A stretch of 64,000 nt of DNA from Exophiala sp. HKRS030 (GCA_023897205.1 JAHWDD010000002.1:5704001-5768000); one strand, 5' to 3'; counted from the stretch's first letter, positions 21,768 through 34,644 are shown. Translations and numbers: made by a program. Notes: generated by a model not told the origin, from the letters alone.

Positions 21768-24700
21768 ATGCCCGCTCTAGTACGGAGATTGCTGATCTGG
21801 GCTGCCGCCGACGGTCTAGTGCTTCAAGCCCACGGCACCAATGAAAACCACAAGCCCGTGGTTCAGATCGACTACAAAAGTCGACAGATCAAAGACGTCC
21901 CGGGCAGCGAGCTCGAGTTCAAGAAGGGCGCGCCGCCGCTCGAGGCACACGGTGTCGTCGGCCTATTGTCTCTTGCGTCAGCACAGTTCTTGATCGCCAT
22001 CACTCGTCGCGAGCAGGTTGCTCAGATCTTCGGCAGACCCGTCTATGTGATCACCGATGTCGCTCTTGTCCCCATCTCGTCACAGGCCGAGGCTAAGCGT
22101 GCCATCACTGCTGCCGTCACGTCTCGTGGCTCCGGTGAGGCGTCAAGCACGACTGATACCGAGTCGGACCTGAGTGATGACGAGGCGCGGGAGGAGACTG
22201 GTAACGACGAGGGAGCTGGCTACAGTCACGACCATGACAAGGCTAGGCGAGACAGTGATCTTGAGCCCGAAACACCGCATGACACAAGGCCTGCACAGCC
22301 AAGGCAGTCGAGCTCGACTAGCATTGCCAAAGATGTGATTGCCAATCGAGGCCAGTATGGCCGCTTCGCGTCGCAATGGTTCTCGAAACAGGGCTGGGGG
22401 GTTGGTCGGAATGTTGCCAATCCTACAACTGCGGCGACAACCACTACCAATACCACTACCACTACTCCAACGACGACGACAAACATTCTCCCGACAAGCA
22501 CGGAGAAGGAGAACGAGCCAGCGATAGAGAACAACACAGATCTTCCCGTTCAGGCCAGTGCTGAGGTCAATGCCGAGGAGCCCAAAGACACCGCAGACAA
22601 GGATGGAAGTGCTCGCGCAACGGACAAAGTATTGTCTGAGAATACCATTGCCGATGCGATTCCCAAGATCCTGCGCACCACAAAGATGATCTTGACGTCG
22701 CGCAGTTTCTTCTTTTCTTACGACTTTGATCTCACGCGCAGGTTAGTGTCGCTGAGCGACTCGGCGAGACCGCCTTCGCGAGACACCTTGGATCCCCTTG
22801 TATGTGATCAAATGGTTTTGTTTCGGTCGTTTGTGACAAGCTGACATTGGAACAGTACTTTTGGAATAGGAAGCTGGCGCTCCCATTTTTTGAATCCTGG
22901 CATGACTCATTCGTGATGCCAATCCTGCAGGGATTCGTAGGGCAGAGGTCGTTTGTGGTAAAGAAGACAGCACCGACGACAGAAGATCCTCAGGCTGCAG
23001 AGGTCGTTGCAGCTGACCCTGGCGAAACGGACAGTGCGGTAGAAGAGACAGTCAACGCCGCGAAACAAGAGATTGCCAGTGTCGGCTCTGACTCACAGGC
23101 TTACCTGCTCACACTCATCTCACGACGTTCTGTGAAGCGGTCGGGACTACGCTACTTGCGACGCGGCATCGACGACGAAGGCAACTGCGCCAACGCTGTG
23201 GAAACGGAGCAGATCCTCTCTGCACCCGACTGGTCAACGTCAAGATCGATTCGGTCGTTTGTGCAGATTCGAGGATCGATCCCACTGTACTTTTCGCAGT
23301 CTCCGTACTCGTTGAAACCTATTCCTGCACTGCACCATTCGACGGCGGTCAACGAGACGGCCACGAAGAAACATTTTGCAGATCTCAAGCGTCGCTATGG
23401 GAGTGTGCAGATTGCCGCGCTGGTTGACAAACACGGCACAGAACGTCTCATCGGAGAGGCATACGAGAAGTCCATACAGTCGTTGTCGGGAAGCCGTGAG
23501 CTCGAGGATGTACAGTTTGAATGGTTTGATTTCCACGCCGAGTGCCGCGGCATGAAATTCGAAAACGTGTCCAAGTTGATCCACACCCTGGAGGAGAATA
23601 TTAAGAAGTATGGAGAGACTGTGATTTCGAGCAATGGAGAGGAGAGCAAACAGACTGGGATCATCCGGACAAATTGTATGGATTGTCTGGATAGGACTAA
23701 TGTGGCGCAGAGTGCTTTTGGGCAGTATACTCTGCAGCGAGACTTGGATAGCGAGGGCTTTACGATCGATTTACTTCATGATGAGAGCACGACGTGGTTC
23801 AATACGTTATGGGCCGACAATGGCGATGCCATTTCCAGACAGTATGCCTCGACAGCAGCTTTGAAGGGAGATTTTACCAGGACTCGCAGACGCAACTATC
23901 GTGGGGCTTTGAATGATTTCAGCTTGACACTTACGCGGTATTACAACAACATGGTAAATGATTACTTTTCACAGGCGGTGATTGATGTGCTTCTGGGCAA
24001 TATGTCATGGAAGGTTTTTGAAGATTTCGAGAGTTCCATGATGAGTGCCGACCCTGGGGTGTCGATTGAGAAGATCAGAGAGGGTGCGATTGAGAATTGC
24101 GTGAAGCAGGTGATTCAGGACGAAAGCGAGGATTTGATCCACGGATGGACCATGTTGACTCCGGCCCACGAGAACACGCTACGGACTTTACCTTTTGAAG
24201 AGGCAGTGGTCTTGTTGACCGATGCCGCACTCTACTGCTGTAAATTCGATTGGACGACGGAGAAACTCGCGTCTTTCGAGAAAGCGGACTTGCGATCGAT
24301 ATCCAAGATTCGATATGGGACATACATCACATCGACCCTGTCTGAAGCACAGATGAAAGAAGACGTCAACGCTGGCGTGGTTGTTGTGTACAAGCCCGGG
24401 AAAGAGAGTATCATTCGCACCAACACGAGGTCATTACAGAACTATGTGGCTCCTAAAAATGAAGGGACAGAGAACCGAGTCGATGGAGGTACGGGGATCC
24501 TCTCATGGCTCAGTCCCAGCTCACCACCTTCATCGCGGACCATTGCTTTGAAAGTGATAGCGGCCAACAACAACAATGGTGAGACAGAAGATGCTGGATC
24601 GAGTCGAGCAAGGTTACCCATCGATCTGGCGGAGAACATAGCCGACGAGATCCGGAGGGCAATTGAAGGGCCGTCGTCTGGCAGAAATGAACAAGACTCA

Positions 24701-24820
24701 CAGGAGAAGACAAGCGGACTGGTTGACAAAGAAGCCATCATCTCCCTGGCAGAGGCGAAGAAGAGAACAGGTTATTTCGAGCAATTGGGCCATTCAATCC
24801 GGAGACTTGTTTGGGCATAA
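21768..24820 (+). CDS. SAC-domain phosphoinositide phosphatase, Sac2/INPP5F-like
   Basis: The enzyme removes phosphate from phosphatidylinositol phosphates on membranes. The intron at 22800-22855 (56 nt) joins TLDPL to YFWNRKLALPFF, giving 998 residues. The SAC domain carries the CX5RT motif in RTNCMDCLDRTN, with Cys618 and Arg624. Downstream, LPFEEAVVLLTDAALYCCKFD with the following YGTYITSTLSEAQ region resembles the hSac2 homology domain of INPP5F. No C-terminal membrane pair as in yeast Sac1 is visible, so I prefer the Sac2 type over Sac1. The insert at about residues 130-310 is acidic and low in complexity, with a run of Thr/Asn/Pro (TTTTNTTTTT) coded by ACC/ACT repeats at about 22430-22490. 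The substrate assignment is inferred. Confidence 0.88.
22428..22492. repeat. Imperfect ACC/ACT/ACG triplet repeat inside the SAC phosphatase gene
   Basis: Threonine codons with some Asn and Pro follow one another in a disordered linker of the SAC phosphatase. The repeat keeps the reading frame. Confidence 0.75.
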
Positions 24821-26190
24821 GCCGATGGGTCATCCCTTATATCTCCAGTGTAGAAATGATATTGAATGGGTACGATAGAGAACCATTCCCGCCGATCCTT
24901 AGATACACGAAAGGGATTTTGTGGCAAATCTTTAAGTCGTTGCATGAGGTGCAATGACCGATCTCGGTTAGGTACATACTAATGTAGTTATTAATATTCA
25001 GAGTGGTGACTGCCGGACGACCAAGGGTTCCAATGAACACTGAAGTCACCAGCTGACCCTGAGCAAAGTCCCACCTAAGAGTCTCGTGCTGCGTGCAGAT
25101 TCAACCTCTGGTCGCACAAGTGGCAGATGGCTTTTCCCCAATCAAGAGGGCAATGGGTGGGCGAGGTGGCGGAATAGATGCAGCATTATTGCAGCCAAAG
25201 CGCTTGCTCAAAACCTGCAGTTCAGTCGTTTGAGGCCAACTTCCCGGTGCGCGGACTAAAGGGGGGCCCGTTGGAACGGCAGATGCCACTGGCCGCCCAC
25301 GAATTAATCACTGTCCGCCTGTAACAGTCTCTGGAAATTGTACGGAGTACTGTATCTGTACCTAACTGGCCCTTGGCCCTTACCCTTCTGCTCCTACGCA
25401 CCTACTAGTACTTACGGAGTCGGCTGTCAGTAATAACGGTTCAATGCTTTGGGTTGTCTTAGGCAGCAGGGACGCACTTAATTAACTAACTAGTTACCGG
25501 TTTAGCCAAGCGCAGCCTAATAAGTAGTAAGATGGAGTGGATGGCCAACTTCATCCTTTAACCACCTCCCAAGTTCAAGTCACTAGCCATCACTAAAGCT
25601 GTTAGCTTGGCTTCAAACTCGCCACTAAACTACGAAACTAGTTGTGCTAATCAGGTAGTTACGCTGGTACTCCATATTTTCTCCCACCACACGTACTCCC
25701 TCTTCGTACTCACTTTGAACCACCGCTCATTCCCAATGCCACCACTCCCACTCCCACAGTCTCAATCACTGCATACCACTCTTCCATCTCATAGTTAGAT
25801 CTCCAATGATGCACGAGAGGGTCATAGATGAGATCGCTCTATCTTCTCAATCAACTTGATCCTCAGTCGCTGCTTCAGAACCAATTCCTGCAATCGATCT
25901 CAGAACTTCACCCAATTCCGCTCCCGCTCACTCCCCTCCACCCCAGAAAATTTCCCACTTTTTCCCACCCTCACAATATATCTTCCACCGCAATAACAAC
26001 CTGAACGATTGACACTGGTCGACTTTCGCGACAATTCAAATATATCCCATCGGCCTTGTGTCCTCAAGTCTCGGGCGGCAGACTCTTGTTTTCATCCCTC
26101 CCGCCTGGAAACAATCCGAGACTTTTCCCACCCGACATTATTTTCTCTTGACTTCATTCCCTTGAGGCTTGTTGGGCAAAGGTGTCCATC
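24821..26190. promoter_or_regulatory. Intergenic/promoter region of kap104
   Basis: These 1.37 kb hold no gene. TACGGAG words occur at 25341-25347 and 25413-25419, in a part with CCTACTAGTA and TAACTAACTAGTTA motifs. From about 25670 on the sequence is C/T-rich (CTCCCACTCCC, TTTTCCCAC), as expected for the leader of kap104. Confidence 0.55.
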
Positions 26191-29164
26191 ATGGAGTGGC
26201 GTCCGGAGGAGGAGGGTTTGAAGCAACTATCGGAGTTTTTGAGAAATTCTCTCAGTGGCCATGATAGAAATAAACAGAAAGAAGCCGAGCAGGTCAGTTG
26301 GCATGTGGTTTTGCGCAACACAGTCTACACACGCGCCCCAACACTGTGTTCCTGTGCTCTCCTTGTCGGAGTCATATTTTGGCAACAGCTGACATTATCT
26401 TTATTGAATCTAGATGCTCATGAACGCTCGCAACAATGCCGACTTCGTCAACTACCTCACATACATCTTCAGTTGTCCGCAAATTGGCCAGCAAACCGGT
26501 CTTGCTGCTCCTAGTGTCTTTCTCGTTCGATATGCGGCCGCAATCAATTTGAAAAACCACGTCAAACTTTTCTACAAACAATTGCCCAAAGATCAACTAG
26601 CCTACATCAAACGCGCTACCCTCGAAGTCCTTCAAGATCCCAACCCGCAATTGCGCAGTTTTGCTGGGACAATCATCACAGAGACTGTACAGCAGGGAGG
26701 TCTTTTGCAATGGCCCGAGATCCTTCAGGATCTTTTGTCACTAGTCAGCAACGCTTCAGGAACGACGACTGCAGAAACCCAAGAGGGTGCCATGTCTGCT
26801 TTGGCAAAGGTTTGCGAGGACAACAAGAAACTTCTGGACAAAGAATTTCAAGGCCAAAGACCCATGACAGTCATAGTACCCAAACTTTTGGAATTTGCCG
26901 GTCATCCAAATCCCAAAATCAAGGTCTTCGCTCTGACCACCTTGAAGCACTTCATTCCACAAAAATCCCAGGTCCTTTTCTCCGCCTTGGATATCTACCT
27001 CCAGACCATCTTTCAATCTGCTGTGGATGACGATGTCCCTGTGAGACGGATTGTTTGTCAGTCATTAGTGTCTCTGGTTGATGCTCGGCCTGATATGCTC
27101 GCGCCTCATCTTCCTGGACTAGTTAATTATATCCTCACCCAGCAACAGTCATTGGGGAGTCCAGAACTGGCCCTTGATGCCGCCGAATTCTGGTTAAGTG
27201 TGGGCGACCAGGATCAACTGAAAGATATGATGGGCCCATACTTGCAACAAATCATTCCTGTACTCCTTGCTGGCATGGTCTATGGCGAAGATGAAATATT
27301 CCGACTTGGAGGAGATGAAAATGATGCTGATGTTGAGGATCGAGCCGAGGACATCAAACCCCAATTTGCTCAGACCAAAGCAGTCAAGGGTGTAACGTCA
27401 GAAAAAGATGCACAAGATGGTACGCAACTCAATGGGGCTGACCCTAAGAAATCTGATCTCAGTGATGGCGAAATTGAAGAATCCGAAGAGGATGAGGACG
27501 AGTGGGATGATGATGATCCTGAGAACGCTTGGAGTCTTCGAAAATGCTCAGCTGCAGCGCTTGACGTGTTTGCAGTAAGATATCACGGAGCTGTTTTCGA
27601 AATCATCCTTCCCTACCTGATGGAGAATCTCAACCATACCCTATGGCCTAAAAGAGAGGCTGCAGTCCTTGCCCTTGGTGCCATCGCAGAAGGCTGTATG
27701 GACGTGGTTTCTCCACATTTACCGGAACTGGTTCCTTTCCTCATTTCACGTCTTTCTGATGAAGAGCCCGTTGTGAGGCAGATTACTTGTTGGTGTTTGG
27801 CTCGATATTCGGAATGGGCTGCTAAGCTCGAGTCTCCTGCTGATCGACAACGATTCTTCGAACCCATGATGGATGGCCTTCTGCAGCGAATGCTTGATCA
27901 GAACAAAAAGGTTCAAGAAGCTGGTGCCTCATCGTTTGCATCACTGGAAGAGAAATCCGGTGACAAACTGAAACCCTACATTGAACCAATTCTTCGCCAA
28001 TTTACTGAATGCTTCAAGCGGTACAAAGACAAGAACATGTACATTTTGTACGACTGCTTGCAAACTTTGGCCGATAGTGTCGGTGCAGATATCGCACAGC
28101 CACAATTCGTTGACCTTCTCATGCCTGTTCTCATTCAAAGGTGGAACAAAATCCAGGATGACTCTCGCGAAATGTTCCCTCTACTCGGATGCTTAGGCTA
28201 CATTGCCATGGCTTATGGGGATGTGTTCGCCCAGTTTGCACCACCTATTTTTGATCGCTGCATCAAGGTCATTTATTCGAATCTGCAGCAACATATCTCT
28301 TTCGTCAACCGAGAGAGTGTGGATGCCCCCGACAAAGATTTCATTGTCACAGCATTGGATCTTCTCAGTGCCATCATCCAGGCCATATCGCCAGAGAAAT
28401 CAGCCCAGTTGGTCCAAAACTCACAACCACAGTTTTTCGATTTGCTTTCCTTCTGTATGGAGGATTCCACTACTGATGTCCGGCAATCTGCATACGCTGT
28501 GCTTGGCGACTGCTCAATTGCGCTATACCCAAGTCTTGACCCATATCTGCCTAAGCTTCTTCCGGTCTTGATTCGACAGCTTGATCTCGATGCTATGCCT
28601 GATGACGATTCAGATAATCATTTTAATGTTCTCGCCAATGTTTGTTGGTCCATTGGTGAGATCGCGAATAGGGCTCCCACATCACGACTGGCACCTTTCG
28701 CCGAAACTCTCGTCAAGGCTCTTCTCACCATCATCAATAATGAGGAAGTGCCAGAACCAGCGTCAGAGAACGCAGCCACTGCTCTTGGTCGACTTGGCCA
28801 TAGTGTTCCTACTCATATTGCCCCATTTCTGCCGGAGATTGCCGAGCCATTCCTGTCATCAATGTCCAAAATCAGCAATTCTCATGAAAAGGCGTCCGCA
28901 TTTGTCGGTCTCAATGCCGTGATCGAAAGAAATCCTCAAGCAATGGAACGAAGCCTTCCAGCCTATTTTACTGCAATTGCGCAATTCCCGATCAAGGCCA
29001 AGGCTGCAACGGATTATGCTGAGGTCAGAAATAGTTTTGCCAAAATTATTGCCGGTTACCGCGATTTGATAGGAAGCGACGGGTTCAAAGCTTTTGTCGG
29101 CAGTTTGACTGGTCCAGTAAAGGTGAAGCTTCGAGATGGATTTGGTGTTGATGTCGGTGTTTGA
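26191..29164 (+). CDS. kap104: Karyopherin beta-2/transportin Kap104
   Basis: Kap104 imports RNA-binding proteins with PY-type nuclear localisation signals. Exon 1 (26191-26292) encodes the typical start MEWRPEEEGLKQLSEFLRNSLSG. The intron at 26293-26413 (121 nt) joins KEAEQ to MLMNARNNADFVNYL, for 950 residues in all. The protein is built of HEAT repeats, beginning with an importin-beta N-terminal domain (VRYAAAINLKNHVK). A long acidic loop (about residues 350-390; EIEESEEDEDEWDDDDPENAWSLRKC) matches the HEAT 8 loop that displaces cargo in transportins. The ATG at 26191 fits the family start. It is the third gene in a row on this strand after pbs2 and the SAC phosphatase, but each has its own promoter space. 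Confidence 0.96.
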
Positions 29165-30289
29165 GAGACCGGGTGACACAACTTTATGGTTTCCACCCTC
29201 TGACCAAATTTTGTTCTTCCGAGGGACGAAAGAAACGAGAGAGAGAACAAACGTTTCAGATGGAGCCGGAAGGTCACGCACGCATAGTCCGAACCAAGTC
29301 AGATTCTTGCCGCCTCGCGTACGGTGTCCAATCAGCCCTGGTGTTTAACCTGGGAGATGTATGTGGGTATATAGATTGGTAGATAGATCTGCTGGCGCAA
29401 GGGTGGGATTCGACGCATGCATGCATGCAGTTAACGTGCTGGTATTATTTATTTTGATACTTCACGTGACACACGGAGCTATGGACGAAGTCAGGGACAT
29501 AGGACAGAAGGGCAGAAAGAAAGACAGAAAGACTAGCAGGATTGAGAAAGAGAGACGGAGAACAATGAGGGAAGAATAGCATGTCATCATGTAAAATGAA
29601 AGCTGAGATGAGATGAGCCGAGATGAGATGAGCCGAGACGAGACGATGAAATGAGATGCAATGAGATGAGACGAAGAGAGATGAACTATGACTTTGAATC
29701 CTTGCGTCATACAATACAAGATTCTATATAACCCTTCCTCTAATTATTGAAACCACTTATCACTATAGTCTTTGTTGGACGCACATCCCCTGTGATTTTA
29801 CTGCATAGGCTAGGGGCCCGAAACTGGCCCCTCCCCGTCCCCCTCTCTCACATTCTTTCTAGTCACTTATGTCAGAGAAGTAAAAATCATTTGCTACTGA
29901 TGGATGAGTACGCCTCCTTCCTACAGCTATGAAATAACTGCCTTCCCAATTAACTAATTCTTGGTAGCCTCAGTACTCCTCTTGAACTATTTACCACTAT
30001 TTTTAAGTTGATTCTACTCTTGGCATACACCCGAATAGGTACCCCGTTTTAGGCAATTACATCCCAGCAAAATCTTGCTCGGCTCAACGTCGGCTTATTT
30101 GTGCTCAGCCCGAATCACGAATCACGCTTCACGCTTTGCTCGGGCTTGCTCATCTCATTTTTTTCCAGATGATGACCTAATGGACTTCGAAAAAGTTTCA
30201 CCAAAAAGTTTCACTTGGAGAGTCCCCAAGCCCCTTCCGACTTATGATTATCGCGTAGGGAAGGAAAGTCGAAAAGGAAAAAAAGAAGA
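29165..30289. other. Region downstream of kap104, purine-rich and low in complexity
   Basis: No gene is supported. From about 29470 to 29690 the plus strand is very purine-rich, with AGAAAGAAAGACAG and repeated GATGAGATGAGCC units. Minus-strand frames here are low-complexity artefacts. A Leu/Ser-coloured frame at 29445-29714 has no family likeness. Confidence 0.6.
29603..29690. repeat. Imperfect GAGATGA/GATGAGCC repeat
   Basis: Units of GAGATGAGATGAGCC alternate with shortened and mutated copies over about 90 bp. It is a simple-sequence repeat with no coding evidence. Confidence 0.8.
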
Positions 30290-30369
30290 TGCCTCCTGGC
30301 GGAGTCGAACCGACGACCTCAGCATGTACTAATACTAGTGCTGCGCTCTACCAACTGAGCTAAGAAGGC
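30290..30369 (-). tRNA. tRNA-Thr(AGT) with a 7-nt intron
   Basis: The 80-nt gene folds as a cloverleaf: acceptor GCCTTCT/AGGAGGC with one G-T pair, D arm GCTC-AGTTGGTA-GAGC, anticodon stem CAGCA/TGCTG, T loop TTCGACT and discriminator A. The anticodon AGT is at 30334-30336. The 14-nt anticodon loop contains a 7-nt intron in the usual place, one base 3' of the anticodon (30326-30332, TTAGTAC). The T stem has one T-C mismatch. The minus-strand box A (TAGCTCAGTTGG) and box B (GGTTCGACTCC) are good Pol III signals. Confidence 0.93.
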
Positions 30370-30685
30370 TGCGAGGTCTTTGACGTCTTATTTGATGAGC
30401 TCTGCTCACATTAAAAATCATAAAGGATCCTGCAATACTGTACTCGTCAGTCTTCTGGAGGTCATTCCCCCCTGATATCCCATCCCATCCCATCCCATCA
30501 ATCCGATCACTAATATATGTAGTTAGTCGGGTTCGAACACACCATTACACATTGTGAGGCAGTAATAATTAAATTCTACTTTGTATCTACCACCATCGCA
30601 TGGAGCTTCTGCTTTCAAGTATTTTGATTCCTCTGTCGTCTCAGTACCGTTTAGCATGCCTTGGATTCTTGAGAGGACGTAGCCT

Positions 30686-30856
30686 CTAATCTAAATCTTT
30701 GATAGACTGTCGAATTCTTCGAATCTTGCGCCGGAGCTCTCGATAGCTGGCTGTCTTGGATATTCGGATGATGATCTTTCCTTGCTTCTTCATTTGTGAG
30801 GCCATGAGTTCCTCGTAAATCTTGAATGTATTTTCCCATAAAGAGTATTCCGTCAT
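30686..30856 (-). CDS. Small uncharacterised ORF, 56 residues
   Basis: The frame starts at ATG 30854-30856 with MTEYSLWENTFKIYEELMAS and ends KIRRIRQSIKDLD. It is strongly helical and basic in its second half (SYRELRRKIRRIRQS), with a sound amino acid mix, unlike the low-complexity frames nearby. It may be a small gene, an exon or a fragment of a mobile element. I do not recognise the family. Confidence 0.25.
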   Translation of the reverse strand: MTEYSLWENTFKIYEELMASQMKKQGKIIIRISKTASYRELRRKIRRIRQSIKDLD

Positions 30857-31068
30857 GTTTGTGCAGCTAGAGTATGCGTACCTTTAAGGCTTATTGTAAC
30901 CTCCTCCGTATAGCTAAACGTGTATATGTAGAGGAAGTTATCCTGGATAGATAGAAGGTATATATATACACAGCAGAATATATATAGCCTTCCGCACACA
31001 CATTCCCCACCAGATTAGTAGAATCTGAGTCCCAACTATATCGCATTTTACTAATGTGCACCAGTCCG

Positions 31069-31195
<127 letters not shown>

Positions 31196-31463
31196 GATGC
31201 AATACCCCGCTACTAAATCTTCTCCGAAGAACCGAGTCCTTTGGTAAAATACTCACAGCACTCATGGCGAGTGCAGAAGAGGTTGTGGACGTACGTGGGC
31301 TATATATTATAACATGTAGATGGAATTCTGTATCTAATCTAATGTGAATCTAACTAGGGCGTGAGCGTGTGAAAGTACGCTATAAGGTTTTTTTTGTTGA
31401 AAAACCAGTGACCAGTTAACTAGTGTCTTCGACTCGACTTCTCGGGCGGGAATATATACGCAG

Positions 31464-31488
31464 TATATATATATATATATATATATAT
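31464..31488. repeat. TA microsatellite, about 25 bp
   Basis: A run of about twelve TA units lies 270 bp from the CA microsatellite. Confidence 0.9.
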
Positions 31489-32226
31489 TTGTGTCTATCT
31501 ACGGTATGTGCATATTTCTCTAAAAAGAATAATCAATGACTACTAACTGCTTTACATGCCTGATAACCCTGGGTTGGTGATCAAGGGTCGGTGAGAGCTC
31601 GGGACATCATGTCTTCCTCTAACTAGGTAGGTAGAACCGTCCGTAGTTGCAAGCCTTAAGGGATAATACAAGAAACGGGGAAGATAAACTGCGAATGTGT
31701 GTACGACAGACCAAATAGTTCCATTTTTTTTAAGACATAGCGTGTGAGCAGATAGACGATAGGAGAGACCAACCGTCCTGATAAACACACTTACTAACAG
31801 AAAGTTCCGTGAGGGTTGTCAAAGGCATCGACATCGATATGCCATTATTCGACCTGGTCCAAAGGGGTCCATCCATTTTTCCTTTCAGCACCAGGTCATG
31901 GGAAGACCAACTTAGAGATTGCAAAATCCACAAAACGACGTATGTTGTGTCAGTTGTCCCAAGCAGAACCACTAGTCCGTTACTCACCAAGAACGACCAA
32001 AATTGATCCCTTGTTTGGACCCTGAATGCAACCGCCATCTGACAACACCAAGAAACAGAATACCTGTCAGTCGAATTTCCACAATTGAACTTAGCTGAAG
32101 CCAGTATTTCTTTTAACCGCCTGTCACGAGTGTAGCTGATGAAGATCATCATATAGCCTCAACGAAGAAATGCTCGAGCATAAAATATCCGATGGCGATA
32201 GGTTGGATGGTTAATGTTCGGGGTGC

Positions 32227-33880
32227 TTAAACGGCAATTGTTCTCTGTGCAGGTATAAATGCATACTTGGGCAAAAGTGCCATCTTTTCTTCTGGGCTCG
32301 TCTCATTGTCAGAATAGACCAACCTGGTTGACTTTGGCTTCTCTTTATCCTTCTTCGATCCCTTTTCTTCACCCGTTTCTTCTTTAGGAGGTATCGCATT
32401 TGTTGTTGGAGGTGGTGCTGGTAAGACTGCAGTAGTAGCAGCTTCAACATCTGCTTGTTTCGATGCAGAAGAAATCAAATCATCGATGGAAGATGCGTTA
32501 CCATCGATGGGTGCAGGAATTGGCAATGAAACCTGTGATGGTTGTGCAGCAGGACTCACAGAAGCATCTTGTGGGCGATACTGATTCACAGGAGTATGAT
32601 TTGGAGGAGCAGGGAGCTGACCTTGATGCATTTGCTGAAATTGAAAAGCATTGACTGGTGGAGCACCAAAAGCTGGTCTCTGTGGTAAACCGGTAACATT
32701 AGGTAGACTTACACTGCCTGTACGAACAGGTGCAGGGAAATTTCCATTGGTTGCGGGAGACTGGGTTCGTTGTGGGAGATGGTTTTGAACTTGTGGGGCC
32801 TGAGGAAACGCAACAGGAGATGCCAAAGTTCCATATGGTGGTTGTCCAGCCCCGTTGATGATAGGGTAGGCTTGACCAGGATACGAGGGCTGTCCCTGAT
32901 AGGGTGGAGGCGAAAAAGTTGACTGAGGGGTATATCCAACAGGAGGTGCCTGTTGAAACGATGGTTGAGGCGGTTGCGCATAGGGTTGATGTGGAAAGGC
33001 GCTTGGGGTTGCTGGATAACCTGGTTGCCCATGGGGCACAGGAGCCTGCCCATAGACGCCTGTATGGACGGGTGAGACAGAAGGAGGAAATGCAGGCAGT
33101 GCTTGGTAAGGAGCAGTTACAGCTGGTGGTTGAGAAAAGGATGAAGGCTGGCTGTAAGAACCATTGGACGGTGGTGGTGCATATTGTTGTTGGTAGCCCG
33201 GATAAGTTGGTGAAGCGGCCTGTAAACAGAATGAGCCAGCGGTTTGGAAGTTAAATTGGAAATAACTTACCGTGGAGACCTGTGCTTGAGGTTGGGCAGA
33301 ATGTGGATTGGGAGTGACATTGCCACTACTGCCTCCGCCATCTTGCTCGGCAGCCAATTTGGCAGCTTTATGTTCAGCTAGTCGCTTTTTCAAGTCCGAC
33401 ACTTGTTCTAACTTGGGCTTTTTGTTCACATTATTGCCTCCTCCATTGCCTGCATTGTTGCCGGTGGCTGCCTGTCGATCAGCTTGCGCTTGATGGAATT
33501 GCGTGAGCACACGCTGTTGATGTTGTTGGACGATATCTTCAGGTATACCCTCCATCCCGAAGATCTCGATGTCGAGTCCAGCTCGATTTGGCAGCGCGTT
33601 GTCAACGGCGGTAAGGTTCTCTTTGTGAACTTGACTCATGTGGACGCTTAAGCCTAGCGATGAATTAGCGATGCAAAACTCAGAATTGTGAACGACGACG
33701 GGATATCAACTCACCTCCTGCAGTGTTCAGACGGCGACCACACCTTTCGCATTTAAAGTGCTTCGCTTTTTGATGATTGATCAGGATCTTCAGATCATCA
33801 AAATCTCGTTCACAGTAATAACACCATGGTCGCGCAAGGATCTCCTCGGCGTCAGGATGGCCACGCTTCTTCTTGGTCAT
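32227..33880 (-). CDS. BuGZ/ZNF207-like C2H2 zinc finger protein
   Basis: Three exons (33715-33880, 33271-33653, 32227-33219) encode 513 residues from the ATG at 33880. The N-terminal part has two C2H2 fingers: [22 protein letters not shown] and CERCGRRL...[10 protein letters not shown], followed by [16 protein letters not shown] and [13 protein letters not shown]. This layout is diagnostic for ZNF207/BuGZ and plant SUF4. The rest is Pro/Gln/Tyr-rich and disordered, like the aggregation-prone part of BuGZ. Animal BuGZ binds Bub3 and microtubules and also works with the spliceosome; I see no obvious GLEBS motif here, so Bub3 binding is unproven. Intron 2 (33220-33270, 51 nt) is a multiple of three and has no stop, so unspliced RNA would still read through. 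Confidence 0.9.
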
Positions 33881-34644
33881 GATGGACAAACAGACGACGA
33901 CGGGATGGGTTTCTGCTTGATACTTGTGAACTTCAGTCGCTATGAGGAAAGTTGAGTCGCGATTGTGATCGCTGCAGGTGAATGAGAAGGTCTAAGGGTT
34001 GATGAATGGGTCTGAGACGGGTGGTTGTTTGAATGTTATATGGTTAGTAAATGTCGCTGTGAGAATGAGAAAGCGTGACAGCTGACAGCGAGGTGAAAGG
34101 GAATGGAGGCGAGGGAGAAATCACGGGTTCCGCCAAGCCAAATTAAAACTACAGCCCGTGAGCTGGGGGACTTAGTGCTAGTCCTAAACAGTGCTAGTCT
34201 ATTTTCCACGATTGTCCCAGCCTCGTGGCCTTTTGCCCTACTCAATGAAGCAATGATCTTGCTTGCTGATGAGGAAAGTTTGTGGAACAATCACGAATTG
34301 AGATCCACGAATCAAAAGCATAGTGCTCGTAGTGTTTCATAGGGCGATCGTAACTAATCCCTTGGTCAATTGAATCATTATTTGGATTTCAGTAGCTCTG
34401 GATTGCCAGATGCAAGTAACATGTTATTGCTCTGGCAGGATCTTCCATCAAGTGGAGCAAACATAGTTATCTGAGATCAAGACGGCTCATGTATTGCTTC
34501 CTTAGGCAACATGACTCCTTTCCGTGCCGAAGAAACGCTTTTGAAAACCCTTAGCCTGCAATTGCCGGTGTACCTAATGATGACCGACACAGTACAATGT
34601 GTATTTCGTATCTACAAGACTCCGATTCCCCATCCCTCCAGTCG
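33881..34644. promoter_or_regulatory. Intergenic region, promoter of the BuGZ-like gene
   Basis: The 764 bp hold the promoter of the BuGZ-like gene and the 3' UTR of the next minus-strand gene. No gene is supported. Confidence 0.5.

Noticed and set aside
29445..29719. Leu/Ser/Phe-rich minus-strand frames after kap104
   Set aside because: They come from purine-rich simple sequence; hydrophobicity is a by-product of the repeat.
31730..32152. 140-residue minus-strand frame; a patatin-like DGG..G reading in another frame was considered
   Set aside because: The Gly-rich match is too short, the following catalytic Ser motif is absent, and no consistent splicing gave a longer product.
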